NCBI RefSeq assembly: GCF_029227915.1
Contig: NC_079879.1
Span: 13,454,001-13,518,000 of the forward strand
Direction of reading: 5' to 3'
Origin: Hydractinia symbiolongicarpus
Taxonomy: Eukaryota > Cnidaria > Hydrozoa > Anthoathecata > Hydractiniidae
DNA length: 64,000 bases
A model generated the notes under the pieces. It worked only from the letters and a program-made list of their open reading frames with translations, did no database searches and was not told the DNA's origin. Below, one piece after another: positions 33,801-46,000 of the stretch (position 1 is its first letter; each line of letters begins with the position of its first letter). Made by a program: the position numbers and the translations under genes.

Positions 33801-36800
33801 CAAAAAACGACATTTTTTTTCTGTCTTATAAAGCTTATCGACAGCAGCCAATGAACTCGAGACCTTAAATTTTTTTGTTGGTTTGAGATTATCAAAAATC
33901 TTTGTTTGCGAATCCGCGCGAAAATTGGCAGGCTTAATGTGACATTCTTTTCTATCTAATATTTTAGCTATGCCTACGAGGTAAGATTGTTTAAAGAGCC
34001 GAATTTGCATTTTTAGGGATTTATTGCAAGATTCTTTTTGCACACGAATATATATACTTCAATTCTGATCTGCCGACCCTTATTATAGTTTCTTGTTCAA
34101 AAAATTAGAACGACTTTTAATCACGGAAACAAAATTACGACATGAAGAATGCAATGAATTTCGAACAGCTCGTTAATTTCTGCTGACTGGAGTAACGATT
34201 TACAAGCCGGTAGATAAATCAAATCAAATGACATGATATGTTACACGAGTTTTTTTAATATTAAATATTGCTACATGATTATAAAAATCTTTGTAATTAA
34301 TGATTTGTTTCTGTCAAGATATTAGACCGTTGTTTTTCTAGCACAGAAATTTGCTTAAACTTCCCGTGATATTGGTAAAAAAAATGTTTTATTGGCGATT
34401 TGTTTGTTCCGACAGGCTGAACGTCAGTCAATTATATTGATTCCTCCCATCTCGGATGTCACTTTTGCACTGCTCACGATATATTTCTCATCACATTTTG
34501 GTATAAAGCGAACAGGGTGGGAAGTTAAATATTATTTGTCCTGACTAAAGTAAAAATTTCCTTTCCAAAATTTACCCAAATTTTTAACGTTTACACAACA
34601 TAAATTTATGGCATTATGGAATTTGCACTAGAAGATATACAGCCGACAGCTATATTTTATACAACAAAATTTACTTTTTTTAAAAAAAATTTATTTAATT
34701 ACAGAAACAAAGTTATGGCAACCATTTAAATATTTTTCCTACTTTTTGACCCAATTTTGAAATATCAAGGTTTTTCAAAAAACTTTTCAGATTCTCCGGT
34801 TTGCTGGTCACTTTGACAAGAAAGAAAAGTAGCACCCTAAATGAAGGGAAATGTTTTACCTCGCTTTCCATTGCAGTTGGAGTTTCTGTCTTCGTCTCCG
34901 CAGACTGATCTGTTGATTCCGACATGGACATTTGAATAGCAAGTGCGATTTGTTCGTCTTCAGTCATTGCGTTATAATCGACACCACTACTACCTCCGCC
35001 CTGTTGAAAATGAAAAATAAGAAGAATTTTCAACAGACATCGTCATTTGGCAAATACTCAGGTGTTAACAATTCTTGATTCACGTCGTCGAATTTTTGCT
35101 GATTTATAGCTGCATTCAACTGAACAACAGAAGCATGCAACAAATTGTCGACGTGAAACAAGCAACTAGCATTCCACGTCGGCAATTTTTTGCCAACGTG
35201 GAATGAATTAAATTAGATTGAATAAGACAAATAAACAAAGTTAGTACCTTAAATTAATTTTCGCAAATTTTGCGAGTTTTTGTAAATTTCGTGAAAACAA
35301 GTTCCCCCGAAATTTATTAGAGAACTCGCATTCGCGAAAATTAATTTTCACGAAATTTAGATTTTTAATTGTACTTTGAGAAAAATAATTCATACTAATT
35401 GTTTTCTTCTGTATATAGGTGAATATTTATCATAGCACATCCGTATTTCATTCTCAATAGAGAATGCTTCACCCCGATCAGACCTATGATCATGACGGGC
35501 GAGTATAATGCGTGTAAGTCATACTGAAAAAGAGCTACTTTGTTCATCATTAACATACTGCCAAGCAGTATGTTAGTGATGAACAGAGAATGAATTTGAA
35601 TCTAATGAATTTGATGATGACATGAAATAGGAACGCTTGTTCGACTAAAAAAATGCGTATTTAATGCAATTTTTAAAATGTTTCGGAAATGTTCACAACA
35701 ATTCTAAACTTCGATTTAACTGCCTAGTTATTCAAGCTATTGAACAACCGCGGAGGGAAGGAGTGAGTGGTTTGTGTTACGACTCCCTATACGGGCAATA
35801 AAGTACTCATCATGAGGCATAAAATGAAATAAAACCCTTAAAATAAAAAATCTTACACCAAGTGATTGCAGTGCATTCATAAGTAAGTTATCTTCATTGG
35901 TTGCAGCAGGCACCGCATCTTCTGTACCAGTCTCCATTGCTGTGTCTATAGATTCTTTTTTAGTTTCTTCTTCTTGGCGCTGTCTTTGTTCTTCCATGGA
36001 AACACGGAGTGCCTTTAAAAAGTGAAACTCAGGCTTGTTGGTTAAGTTTTTTTTGTTATACTTCATTAAGCGCGAATATTGTAAAAGTAACTGTTGCAAT
36101 TGTACAATACATACAAAACTGCATTGCTTTGAGAACATTAAAACATTCAAAAAACAAACTAATAAACAAATGAATAAACGAATGAATGAATGAATAAATA
36201 ATGAAAAACGAACAAATAAATCAACCAAATAAAACAAGACAATAAAACAAGACAATAAACAAACAAACCAAAGCAAGTTCTGGGTCCAGGTTAGGATCAA
36301 CATCAAAACCACCTCCAAAATCAGATGCCGGGGTGTATCCACCCTCGCCTTGAACGATGGCGGATGTACGTAGAGCATCTGTTAAATTCCCAGGTGGTAC
36401 AACAACCAAATGACTCCTATATAGAAAAAGGAGAGCGGTTAATTATTTATACCTGTGTATTCAGTTGGTTTAAAAGTATAAACAAGGAAATACCCAGTGC
36501 CTTCTTTACCATTCAAAGTTTCAATAAACTGTGTCAATTTTTCTGATGTACTCGTCTAAAATAAAGGAAAAAATATAACAGGGGAATTACAAAAACAATA
36601 TAAATGTTAATGAACTTCAGTTTACTTACATCTTCTCCAAGTGCAACCACATCAACATTTACTTTTTCTTTCTTTAATTTTTTTGCCAACTTGACTAACT
36701 AGATATATAAAAATGAGGTATTTTATTAAGTTTGCAAGATTGGGCAGCAAACTTGCAAACTTTAAAATATGGACCTACGTCTTTGTCCGAAGCATCAATT

Positions 36801-39800
36801 GGACTTCCAACGAAAGTGACGATTCTCATGCGGTGATTCTTTCCTTGTCTATGTTTCAATGCAAGCTATAGAAAATAAAAAAAGATTGTTCAAAGCAACA
36901 ATGCTGTATTTAAAACAAACACTTTCTGGTTTTCGAGAAAAAAAAATTGTCGACATTTTATCAATCAACATACATGAGCTATTCTAATTCCAGTTGAAAA
37001 CTTAGCTTCACCGCTAGGTTGTATATGGTGAAGTTTTGATAAAATTCTACCCACATCTGTTGTAAGCGTAACCAGGACTTCTAGACTAAAAAAACAACAG
37101 AGCAGCTTGGTTATTGTCAACCATTATATTAAACATGTACTAAATATAGTACATCAGTTATTAAGGTTGCATTGACAGAAAAAACATATGGATTGTGAAT
37201 ACTTTCATTGAACAATTTGTAATTTATTTATTTATTTTTTTGGAAATGTAGCTACATTTACAAGAAATTATTTGGATATTGTGAAAAACAAGTGGCTCGT
37301 TTTTTCATTTACATCTGGAATTTTCTCTAATTTGTTTGCTCAAAAATTAAATTTTAATTATAAAATAAAACCTTGGTGCCCCTAAAAATCTTTATTCTCC
37401 ATGTATTTCCATTTATATCTAAGTTTTTTCAGGTATTTCAGAAGAAATAAATTAGAAGAGAAATTTCTAGGTATTCCAAGATAAAAGAACAAAAAATTGT
37501 ATTTCCCAGGAAATTTTAGTTATTAAAAAAAATCCTGAATTTCTATGATTGTCCACATATTTTTTCCAATGCTGGCCACCTTGCTAATAAAGTTTTCTTA
37601 TGTCGTAAGGTATCACACATATATTCTGTGGTTTGGTAACTTGTGCATTGCAACACTATGAAGACATAAAAGGACGTTAAAGAAATTGCTTACCCAGCAG
37701 ATGTCATCAGTGCAACATTATTTTCTGGATTTTGTCGAGTCTTTGCATGACATATAATGCTCACAGCATCTTGTTGAGCTTGTATACGGGTTGGGAGAAA
37801 ATCACCATTCCTTGTCCATTCACTATTGTCAACGCTACAATTTAATAAAAAATAATTTAAAAACAAATCTACTTGTCCAAATTTACATAATATCTAAATA
37901 CTTTAAATTAATTAATTTTTGCCGAGACATAAGGCCAAGGCCAAAAATATGCGTTTCATAAAGTTTACCTTTAGCGAATCAGTTGCTTTGAGATATTTTT
38001 TTCAAACAATTTTATGAGTGTTTTTAAAGAATGTAAAGAAGTACTATTATCTTGCCTTTTTATTTTATTTTGGGCCTAATAATTAACATAAGATAACCTT
38101 TAATAATAAATAAATTTGATTATATTAGGGGAACAAAAAAAGCCCAGTAGCTTTGACAATTTCACAAGAAAATAAATATAATGTAAAAACCAGTGTTAAA
38201 AAGGGCATTTTAAACAAAAAATTTGATGTTTGTAATAAAAGGTTAGTAGCAGGACAACTGAAGTTTTTATTCTGTATAACATTTTTAAATAATAATAATA
38301 ATAGCATCCCTTTATTAAGTACATATAAAAACGCAGCATAATCAAATCTAAAATTCTTTAAATGTGAATATCTTTTAAGCTCTATAATATAAGTCCAACG
38401 TCATTTTATACTTGGGTTCCCTTTAAATGGTGATACAGAGCATAAAAGAATATGGCAAAATTTTTGCCACCTCCCTCTTAGAATATGGTGGTAGGAATAA
38501 CAATACGTCATATTATTGTTCAAAGATTGTACTCATTCATTGCAAACAGGATAAAACTTTTAATTGCTGGCACCCCATGGGTGCTATCTTTACTTCAGTA
38601 AACTTCTTTTTGCTGTAGAGTTGACAAAACAATGTGATTCACAATATCTTCTCTGATCTTTTTTGAGTTAAAAATCAATGAACAAAATTGCATTAATTTT
38701 TTAAAAGAAGCTAAAAACATTTAAATCCTAATGTTCACTATACAGTCTATGTGGTTTTAAAAATATTACCACTTATCTGTTCAGTCATCGTCACTGAATA
38801 GTATAACTATTATCATGTCATGAACAAGCGAGTTTATTCTAGGCTACGATTCTTTGGCTTTTTATTATTTGAAGAGATAATTAGAGGAGCGAAATTAACC
38901 AATCAGATCACAGCAATTAAAGTAATTAACTTTTTCACAGACCCGGATGGTAGCAATAGTTTGATTAAAATTTTTCCTTTTTCTAAAAGTTCGCTTTAAG
39001 TTACGTTTGTCCCGAATCATTTTTTGCACTTTTTCCTAAATGTTCGCTTTCCAAAGTGCGAGTAACCATATTTCCGGAAGTTGATAGGAAATACTATTGA
39101 TATGAGTATAGGAGTCTATACTATTCATGGTTTCTTTTACTTTTCTTGCTGTCCAACCAGACTATGATTCTTGCTGTCCAACAGGTCTATGATTTTTTTA
39201 TTATCCCAGTCTATAACATGATCATTCTTCCAGCTATGGTCTGCAATCTCATTCGTTTTGTTTCACCGACATAAACAGCATCACAATCTTTACACAGGAT
39301 TTCGTAGACAATATTACATTGACTCTCTAGACATATTTTGTCTTTCGGATGCGACAGTATACTATGTAGCGTGTTTTTAGATTGAAACACTGGCTTTATT
39401 TTATGATCTTTCAATACCCGACAAAGTAAGTTACTTGTCCCTGGTATATATGGCATACACACTGTGGCTACTGGTTCATTCTCCACATCTTCGCCGTCAC
39501 TGCTCTTACCAGTCCTGTTCCTAATTTCCCTCTTAACCTTTTTAATGGTCTGTCTCGAGTACCCATTTGCAAGTAAGACATTGTTTATATGAGATAACTC
39601 TTTCTTTCGGTCATTCTCTCCACAGACTACATTGACTGCTCTGTCCAGTAATGAGGACACTACACTTTCTTTGCAGGACATTTGGTGATTAGATATTTGG
39701 TGATGAGATATTGATCAGTATGAGTTTGTTTGCGGTATACTGATACTGATAAGTTACCACCGTTGCGAGACACTAGAGAAAGAATCTCTATTTTGCCTTT

Positions 39801-42800
39801 GTAGATTTAGAGAAAGCTTTTGATAGAGTATCACGTAGAGTTATTTGGTGGGCTATGAGAAAATTAGGTGTGGATGAGTGGCTAGTTCTGATTGTACAGT
39901 CTATGTATAGCAATGTTAAGTCGTGCCAGGATTAACGATTCACAGCAATCTTTAAGCTTTGTAGGGTACAAAGCCTAAAGATTGCTATATTTGCTTTGAA
40001 GGCTAAAAATTGCAGTATTTTGTTATGAAACATAGCAATCGAAACCACCATTTTTAAATGTGGTATGTTAAGACCTAAAAAGCTTTTTCTTCTTTAAATG
40101 AAGCAAAGACAAGGAACAATTTTATAAATTTGAATATGTTATATTATTTGTTTCTTTGTTAAATGCTTATATAAATGAAAATGTATAAAAAAAATTGCAG
40201 ATGTCATAATTTTAAAATTGTTGAGGGAGCGGTGTAACTTTCACAATAGATCGCAATAGATTACAATGCTCATGAAGCTCAAGATGTAGCATTATGGATG
40301 CTACAAATTAAAGTTTTGTTGTGGTGGAAGATCAACTTTAACGACTATAATTTTGTTCTCTAGATATATAGAAGTTTTCCAAAACAGTAAATTAAGATCA
40401 CAAGTAAGGAGGGTGTTATATAACAAGCTTTTTTACCTCTTTCACATCAACATTTTATCTTCAAATCCTACAAGAACTCTAAGTTAAAAATAAAATGCAG
40501 AAATAATGCAGGCCTGGTCAGTAATGGTGTGCAATCGCATGTGAAACCCTTCACACATTAATTTTGGTGTACATTTTTCACTTGCCTTAGCCCTGTCATG
40601 GCATTATAGACAATACAATTTCTGCACTTATTAGAACGCTGTAGCAATGTTGTAAATCACGTTGGCAAAAGTCATGCTTTTAAACATTTTATAGTAACAC
40701 ATATTTACAGTATTTTTATTTTAAAAAAAAGGATTGTTCTCAATGTAATCTTTTAATTTTAGTGTAATTTTTATATCGTGAAATGCGAGTTTTTGTGTTT
40801 TAGCTACCCACTAAATTTAAAACAAAAACAGAAAAGCGAAAGAGCTTTTTTAAATTTTTTCAGAGAAAACTATTACATACAATGTGCCATGTGGGAAATC
40901 GCTCACTATATTGTTTTCACAAAAATATGGTTTTGGCCTCAGTAGCAGTTTCTGGGGGTCTTAAATATTCTAAACAACAAACGTACCTGCTCACTAAACT
41001 TATGCTACCCAATGCTAACTAGGTGCACATAAATGGCTTAATTTCATCGCTGAAGATCGTTTAAATTGAAACTAATAAATACACAATTTTTCTAGTTTTT
41101 ATAAAGAAATTAACCTTTTTGTGACATCTGTCAAGCGAGAAAGGAACATCTAAAAATAGTTTGTTTTTAATTGCTTTGGGAAAACAATTTGTTTCAGAAT
41201 TTCTTTTCATAATTTAGATTCTTTTAAAAAAAATTTCGACATCGTTTCCCAATTGTATCCCAATCTTCTCCCATTAATTTGTGAGATTAAAAAATTAAAT
41301 AAATTACAATCATTTCTAAATCAATTCAAATTGGTTCACGTTAGTTGCATGAAATGATCAGCAAACCATTTTAAAGGTACTGTCCAGTAAAAATATAATA
41401 ATAAAAAAGTAGCCTGAACTGAATTGCACTTTTCTTTTTTTTGCAAAAATATAAGTATATATTTCTAAAGTTTTACAACTCGAATAACATTTCCTTTATG
41501 TTTACAAATTTTTCATATCGAACGTTGTCGAAAGCAAATTTAAACGGAAGCCATTCTACATGAAAGGGAGGCTAAAATAATATATTTGTTGTGACGTAAG
41601 CGTTGGGTTCTCGGCAAATCAAAACATTGTAAATAGAAAATGATTGTTTTACTCTGAACAATATTACCAGATTAAATTCAATTTTTTTTTTAATTTTACC
41701 CCCTTTTTAAAAAAATGTAGCAATTTATGAATATTTAATTTCAAAGCATGCAACTCACTTTCAGAGATAGAACTTTATGTCCCTGTCCACACAAACAGAA
41801 TGTCTCTCTCTACACAAATCAAAGTAGATTATTTTAAAGCTGCTTTATTTTTTATACTGAGAACAGACGCAGGTAAGATAATTTACGTAAAAGTGTATCT
41901 ACGCAGACATCTGTTGGAGTGGCCGATGCTCAAACGCAGACAGCATCGTGTGATGATGAAATGAAAAAATCTGACGCGACATTACAAGTTAAATTCCTTG
42001 ACGAATCTGCATAATTTTTTTGTAATATACCAAACCATCAACTGTGAATCAATGGTGCAGAAGGTCCCTTAGGCCAAAGGAAGTTGTACCTCAGTTTACC
42101 GTCGGCCGCCCACATGTATATTTACCACCGCATGAAAAGTGTCATTATTTAAAAAAAATGTCATTATTGTCTTCACTTTCCCTCCAGAGAATGAAAATAT
42201 CAAGTAATCACTCAAAGAATATCTTAATAAACCCCTCTGACATGCTTTGCACATCACCACACCAATATCACTGAGGATTTCCAACAACAACTCGAATTAC
42301 ACCGCACATGTCGTCATGCTTTATTTCCTGACCCTCCGATTTTTAGTTGCCCCTGAGCCATATTCTTAAACCGTGCATGAAAAAATTACTGAATTGGTAT
42401 AGTAAAACATTTAATAAAAAAATAAATAAACAAAAAAATAATTAAACATTCAATATACATGGTACACCTGAGATACAGAGACAACAGTAAACTGAGGTAC
42501 AAATCCCTTCGGCCTTTGTTCCTCCAGCCCATCACTAATATTTTTGCTAAGTGGTTTTAAAGGATTATGTATAGCCAGAGCCAAAGTTATGTAGTAAGTA
42601 GAATTGGCATTTTGTTAATAAATCTATTTAATCAGCCAATCACGGCATTAGGACAGTATAACGTCAGCCTCTGGCTAGTTCAAAATTTCCTCTCTGTGTC
42701 CTTTAATGACCTGTTTTTAAGTTGGAGGTAAACCAAAGATTCTAGAAGAATTAGTTAAATGCAGTGTAGGATCTTACCATACAACAGTAGATTCAAGCAC

Positions 42801-42803
42801 CAT
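30849..42803 (-). CDS. PSMD4: 26S proteasome regulatory subunit PSMD4 / RPN10 (ubiquitin receptor)
   Basis: Ten coding exons, all with GT-AG borders and matching phases: 42,778-42,803, 37,694-37,834, 36,974-37,085, 36,779-36,865, 36,630-36,698, 36,494-36,555, 36,269-36,416, 35,857-36,012, 34,860-35,000 and 30,849-31,058. They total 383 residues (human about 377). The N-terminal VWA domain is recognisable from [65 protein letters not shown] and [11 protein letters not shown]. Two ubiquitin-interacting motifs follow: [15 protein letters not shown] (about 210-224, split across exons 7/8) and [16 protein letters not shown] (about 281-296). The C-terminus has [17 protein letters not shown] and a Lys/Glu-rich tail. 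RPN10 binds polyubiquitin on the 19S regulatory particle and helps join base and lid. The first exon encodes only eight full codons and sits 4.9 kb upstream. The gene starts 274 bp from DENND10, divergently. Nothing in the reading frame is broken. Confidence 0.97.
31059..34859 (-). other. PSMD4 intron 9 (3.8 kb), with CGCGAAAGTTT repeats
   Basis: No further exon is needed, as exon phases on both sides are 0. Between about 32,870 and 33,240 there are several GCGAAACTTTC, TTCGCGAAAC and TTCGCGAAAGTTTCTTC motifs, related to those at 1-780, marking an old copy of the same repeat family. The rest shows no recognised feature. Confidence 0.6.
35070..35350. repeat. Compound palindromes in PSMD4 intron 8
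   Basis: ATTCCACGTCGGCAA (35,171-35,185) pairs with TTGCCAACGTGGAAT (35,190-35,204) around a TTTT loop, 14 of 15 bases matching. TTGATTCACGTCGTCGAA near 35,073-35,090 is roughly inverted as TTGTCGACGTGAAACAAG near 35,144-35,163. Farther on (35,260-35,350) are further GCGAAAATTAATTTTCACG-like inverted motifs. Likely nested small MITE remnants. Confidence 0.6.
35542..35584. repeat. Near-perfect 43-bp hairpin (20-bp arms, 3-nt loop)
   Basis: Arm GTTCATCATTAACATACTGC (35,542-35,561), loop CAA, and arm 35,565-35,584, matching at 19 of 20 positions. It lies in PSMD4 intron 8. The loop is too short for a typical microRNA precursor. Confidence 0.9.
37835..39210 (-). other. PSMD4 intron 1, left part: nothing recognised
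   Basis: AT-rich intronic sequence without a recognised element; short open frames at 38,125-38,618 have no domain. Confidence 0.4.
39211..39681 (-). pseudogene. Penelope-like element fragment with GIY-YIG endonuclease
   Basis: The minus-strand frame encodes 156 residues. The first half has [19 protein letters not shown]. Then come [20 protein letters not shown], a Cys-containing [14 protein letters not shown] and [10 protein letters not shown]. The last two blocks fit the start of a GIY-YIG nuclease (G-x-Y-E-I ... YVGET-K-R) as found at the C-terminus of Penelope-like retroelements. The reverse transcriptase is absent, and the nuclease runs out of alignment after the arginine. It sits in PSMD4 intron 1. 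A host GIY-YIG gene is less likely given the isolated fragment. Confidence 0.7.
39783..39946 (+). pseudogene. Internal fragment of non-LTR reverse transcriptase
   Basis: Encodes [35 protein letters not shown] and, after a 1-nt shift, RARINDSQ. This is nearly identical to residues in the RT at 46.5-47.3 kb (opposite strand). It is truncated at both ends and ends at the hairpin 39,944-39,986. Confidence 0.85.
39944..39986. repeat. Near-perfect 43-bp hairpin abutting the RT fragment
   Basis: AGCAATCTTTAAGCTTTGTA (39,944-39,963), loop GGG, and the complementary arm (39,967-39,986), 19 of 20 positions matching. It starts where the RT fragment ends. Confidence 0.9.
39990..42060 (-). other. PSMD4 intron 1, middle part: nothing recognised
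   Basis: AT-rich intron sequence; no exon, domain or clear repeat noticed. Confidence 0.4.
42071..42517. repeat. TIR-like element in PSMD4 intron 1
   Basis: AGGCCAAAGGAAGTTGTACC followed by TCAGTTTACCGT (42,071-42,102) is mirrored by an inverted copy at about 42,484-42,517 (AGGCCGAAGGGATTTGTACC, TCAGTTTACTGT). The arms are about 32 bp and roughly 85-90% alike. The interior has no transposase. No target duplication could be fixed. Confidence 0.65.
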
Positions 42804-43077
42804 TCTTATTAGGGTTTTTTTCAACTGCAGCTTTTGGTTTCTCTTGTTATTGACTGTGAATCAGCAAGTCTGCTTTAAGTCGGTTCCGTTAGTTTGGACT
42901 TACTACACACTTACCTCGAATAATTGTCAAAGAAATGCGAATTGCCACGGCTGCATTAACATGACCAGGGCTATTTTTAAAATGCAAAGTCAGCAAACCT
43001 TATAACCCAGCCTTTTAAGAATAGTATAGTTAAACAGTAGGTTTGTTTGCGTCTGTATCTATCTGATGTAAACAACA
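42804..43077. promoter_or_regulatory. Shared divergent start region of PSMD4 and DENND10
   Basis: The two ATGs face away from each other across 274 bp, so both promoters and 5'UTRs must lie here or in upstream exons. On the minus strand GAGGTAAGTG near 42,910-42,919 is a strong donor-like site, so PSMD4 may have a 5'UTR intron. I see no clear TATA box. A bidirectional promoter is inferred. Confidence 0.75.
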
Positions 43078-46000
43078 ATGGCAGCCGTACCAGAGTTATC
43101 AAGCGTTCTAGTGTTTGGTATGATTATTATTATTTTTACACTTTACCTATTTTGTGTTGTGTTCACAAAATAATTTTTTGTACAATAAAGAGCTTTATTC
43201 CTGTTTTTCTAAAATGAGTTACCTCCAACTTAAAGACGAGTCCAACAGAGTCAGGAAAAACTTTTAATTAATGATAATAATAATGATAATGGCACGTTAC
43301 AAATTACTATACTACCTTCAAATTAATTTAAAATATAATAACAGGAATTTTAAACAGGGAAAAGATGAATGAAGGGAAATAACATGACGGCTCAGGTAAA
43401 CCGCACGCCCAGCAATGTATGCCAAATAATATTATTCTGCCATTCCTCCTGGTTGAAAAGTCGCATGGTATCGTTTACTGGCCTAATTACATGATTATCT
43501 AAACAAACAGCTCTAGTGATGATCTGGCTTGCCATATAACTTCATGGTTTAGACTATACGCCATTCCTAGAAACAACTTTTGGAAAAATGCCGATGAACA
43601 AGGTGGGCATTTAACACAAGGTCAAGTGAAAAAAAAATCGACTAAAACATCCTATTTCTGTGATTTCCTTCTTAATTTTGTGATGTCAGGCCTGAAGTTA
43701 GAAAACCAATATTCTGTGAAAAATTCAGCTCCTATTTATGAAGAGGTGACTGGGTGAATGACATGCTTTCTCTCAAATCATAATGGTTATGTTCTGCCCA
43801 ATCTTGGAACGTGCCCCGTCTTAAGACTGGACTGCCCAATCAAAAGACATACATGTCCAATCTTAGAACAATTGTGGAAAACAAAGAGAACAGTGACAAT
43901 TTTAGACTGCACCTCTTAAAAGGAACTTTAAATTGAAACTTTTCTCGGCAAATCAAAAGGCAAAATATTAGACCATTTATATAAATATGTGTATAAAAAA
44001 ATTTAAAACTATTTAACCATATATGGCTGACTATTGCTATAGTTAGCTAAACTTCTCATTCAAAATGAAGTTAACAGCTAACGATTTATCTGATTCTTTA
44101 TATATAAACCTTTTTTTTAAAAATTTGGTCACCACGAGCTGTAAATAAATGCCAAATGTATAATACGTGCTAGCTACGATTTTTGCTATGCCCAAAAACT
44201 GGCCTTGTCAACTCCACAGTTTTTTGTTGTTCGTTTTTTGTTTATCATATACCCCAAATATGATATTTTAATGTGCCTGAGAATGGTTGTTGGGTCTTGC
44301 AAACAACAGAACTTGTGTGGCACATCCCTTTTTTAAAATTTAAAAGGTGTCTAAAGATGGTCTCCTGCCCAATCTTGTGAAGCCTTGCCCAGTCTTAAGA
44401 CTGGGCATTTTTATGTCCAAAGATTGGGCAGTGTCCTAAGATTGGCCAGAACAGAGACATTGACTACTGCAGTTTCTGTGGAAAAGAGTTTTCGAAATTC
44501 GGACTGTCTGTCATTCAGGAAGTTCTGCTCAGAAATAAAATGAGACATTTGCTCATGCACTAACTTTTCAAAAAATTTCATAGGAATTGACAAAATAGAG
44601 ATGTTTTATTGCCACTTTTAAAAAAGGCGAGACCCTTTTAGTCTTCTAACATTTAGGTACATAACCAGTAAATAAAGATTTGTTGAACAGACTTATTGCT
44701 TTCTGTTTTAAGAAGTCTCTTTCTTTGATGGGTATTATTGATTCATCAGTGACCCATGCCTCAACACGGCCAGAAAATCTATGTGTTTTGAAAGGGGCAT
44801 GTTTGTAAGCCACTGTTTTAACATTTTTATTCAGTTTCTCACATGTTTCATCAAGGTCATCTTAATTAGTAAAATATGACCAGTCTAAATTCCTGAGCTC
44901 CTTCAGAAAAGCCTCTTCACTGACGTTCTTGTTGTTACGAACCTTGATAGTTTTAGGTTCAAATTTTGGCCTTTTGAATTTTCTGATCACATAAACTGAA
45001 TTGTGATGACTGATGCCTTAATCCATGACACCAGTTTTAGAAATACAAGAACTGTTAGAAAGTATTAAGTCTATAAGAGTGCTACTATTTTCAGCACCAT
45101 GATTTGGCTCTGTAATATGTTGTTTTCGGAAAAGAGTGGAGCACAATTCCTTTATTTTGGAGGAAAGAGCATATTTTGAAAGCACAGTTAAAATCTCCCA
45201 AGATAAAAACTTCTTTTTCTTTTGGGAGTTTCTTAAAACACGGTTTAAAATGAGTAAGCAGGTTTTCCGTACTCTGCAAATCACTACCTCCAGGTGGCTG
45301 GTAAACCCCACACACGTAAATAGGTTTAGTTTTTTTCAGGAACACTTTCACCCATAGTGATGCAACATTTTTCAAGTGTAGGTGTTTCAAAAGTGACCAC
45401 TTCTATTTATTTTAAGCCAATAAAAAAAATGATAAAGGGAACACATGTTCTTATGTGGAATTGCCTTGCCTAAATATGTTGCTAGAAACAAATATAATAA
45501 TACGCCTTTTGCAAAGTGGATAAAATTTCTTTGATAAAGTCTATAAAACATCGCCCATAAATTTGTTCTGTAAATTAGCAAACTTTGACGATAGAGCAAT
45601 ATTGACGTGAAAGGAAAGTATATTAAGATTAGTAAAGCCATTGTATTGCACTTTTAAATTTAAGGCTAAATAACTTGAAAACGGTTGGAAATAACTGACG
45701 TCATCTCCTGCGTGGGTAACTAGGGACTACCTGGGACCAATTTGGGTAAGTTTCCCAAACCTGGGTCCTCGAATCCGATTCGGAATGGACGGGTTGATGA
45801 CGTCATCAAAAAACCTTTAAGCCTTGATATCTCTGCAACCGTTTGTCAAAAGTACATAATCATCATCATCATCATCATCATCATTCTCGGCTTAACGTCC
45901 GTTTTCCATGCTAGCATGGGTTGGACGGGGTATATTAATGACCCTCTTCCAATCTGATCTAGACTGTGTTAGATCTAAACTCAACTTCCTCTCTATCAAG

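Noticed and set aside
35542-35584. MicroRNA precursor at the PSMD4 intron hairpin
   Set aside because: The loop is 3 nt and the whole stem only 20 bp, too compact for a usual animal pre-miRNA.
36221-36409. 62-codon minus-strand ORF as a separate gene
   Set aside because: It is PSMD4 exon 7 read through into its intron.
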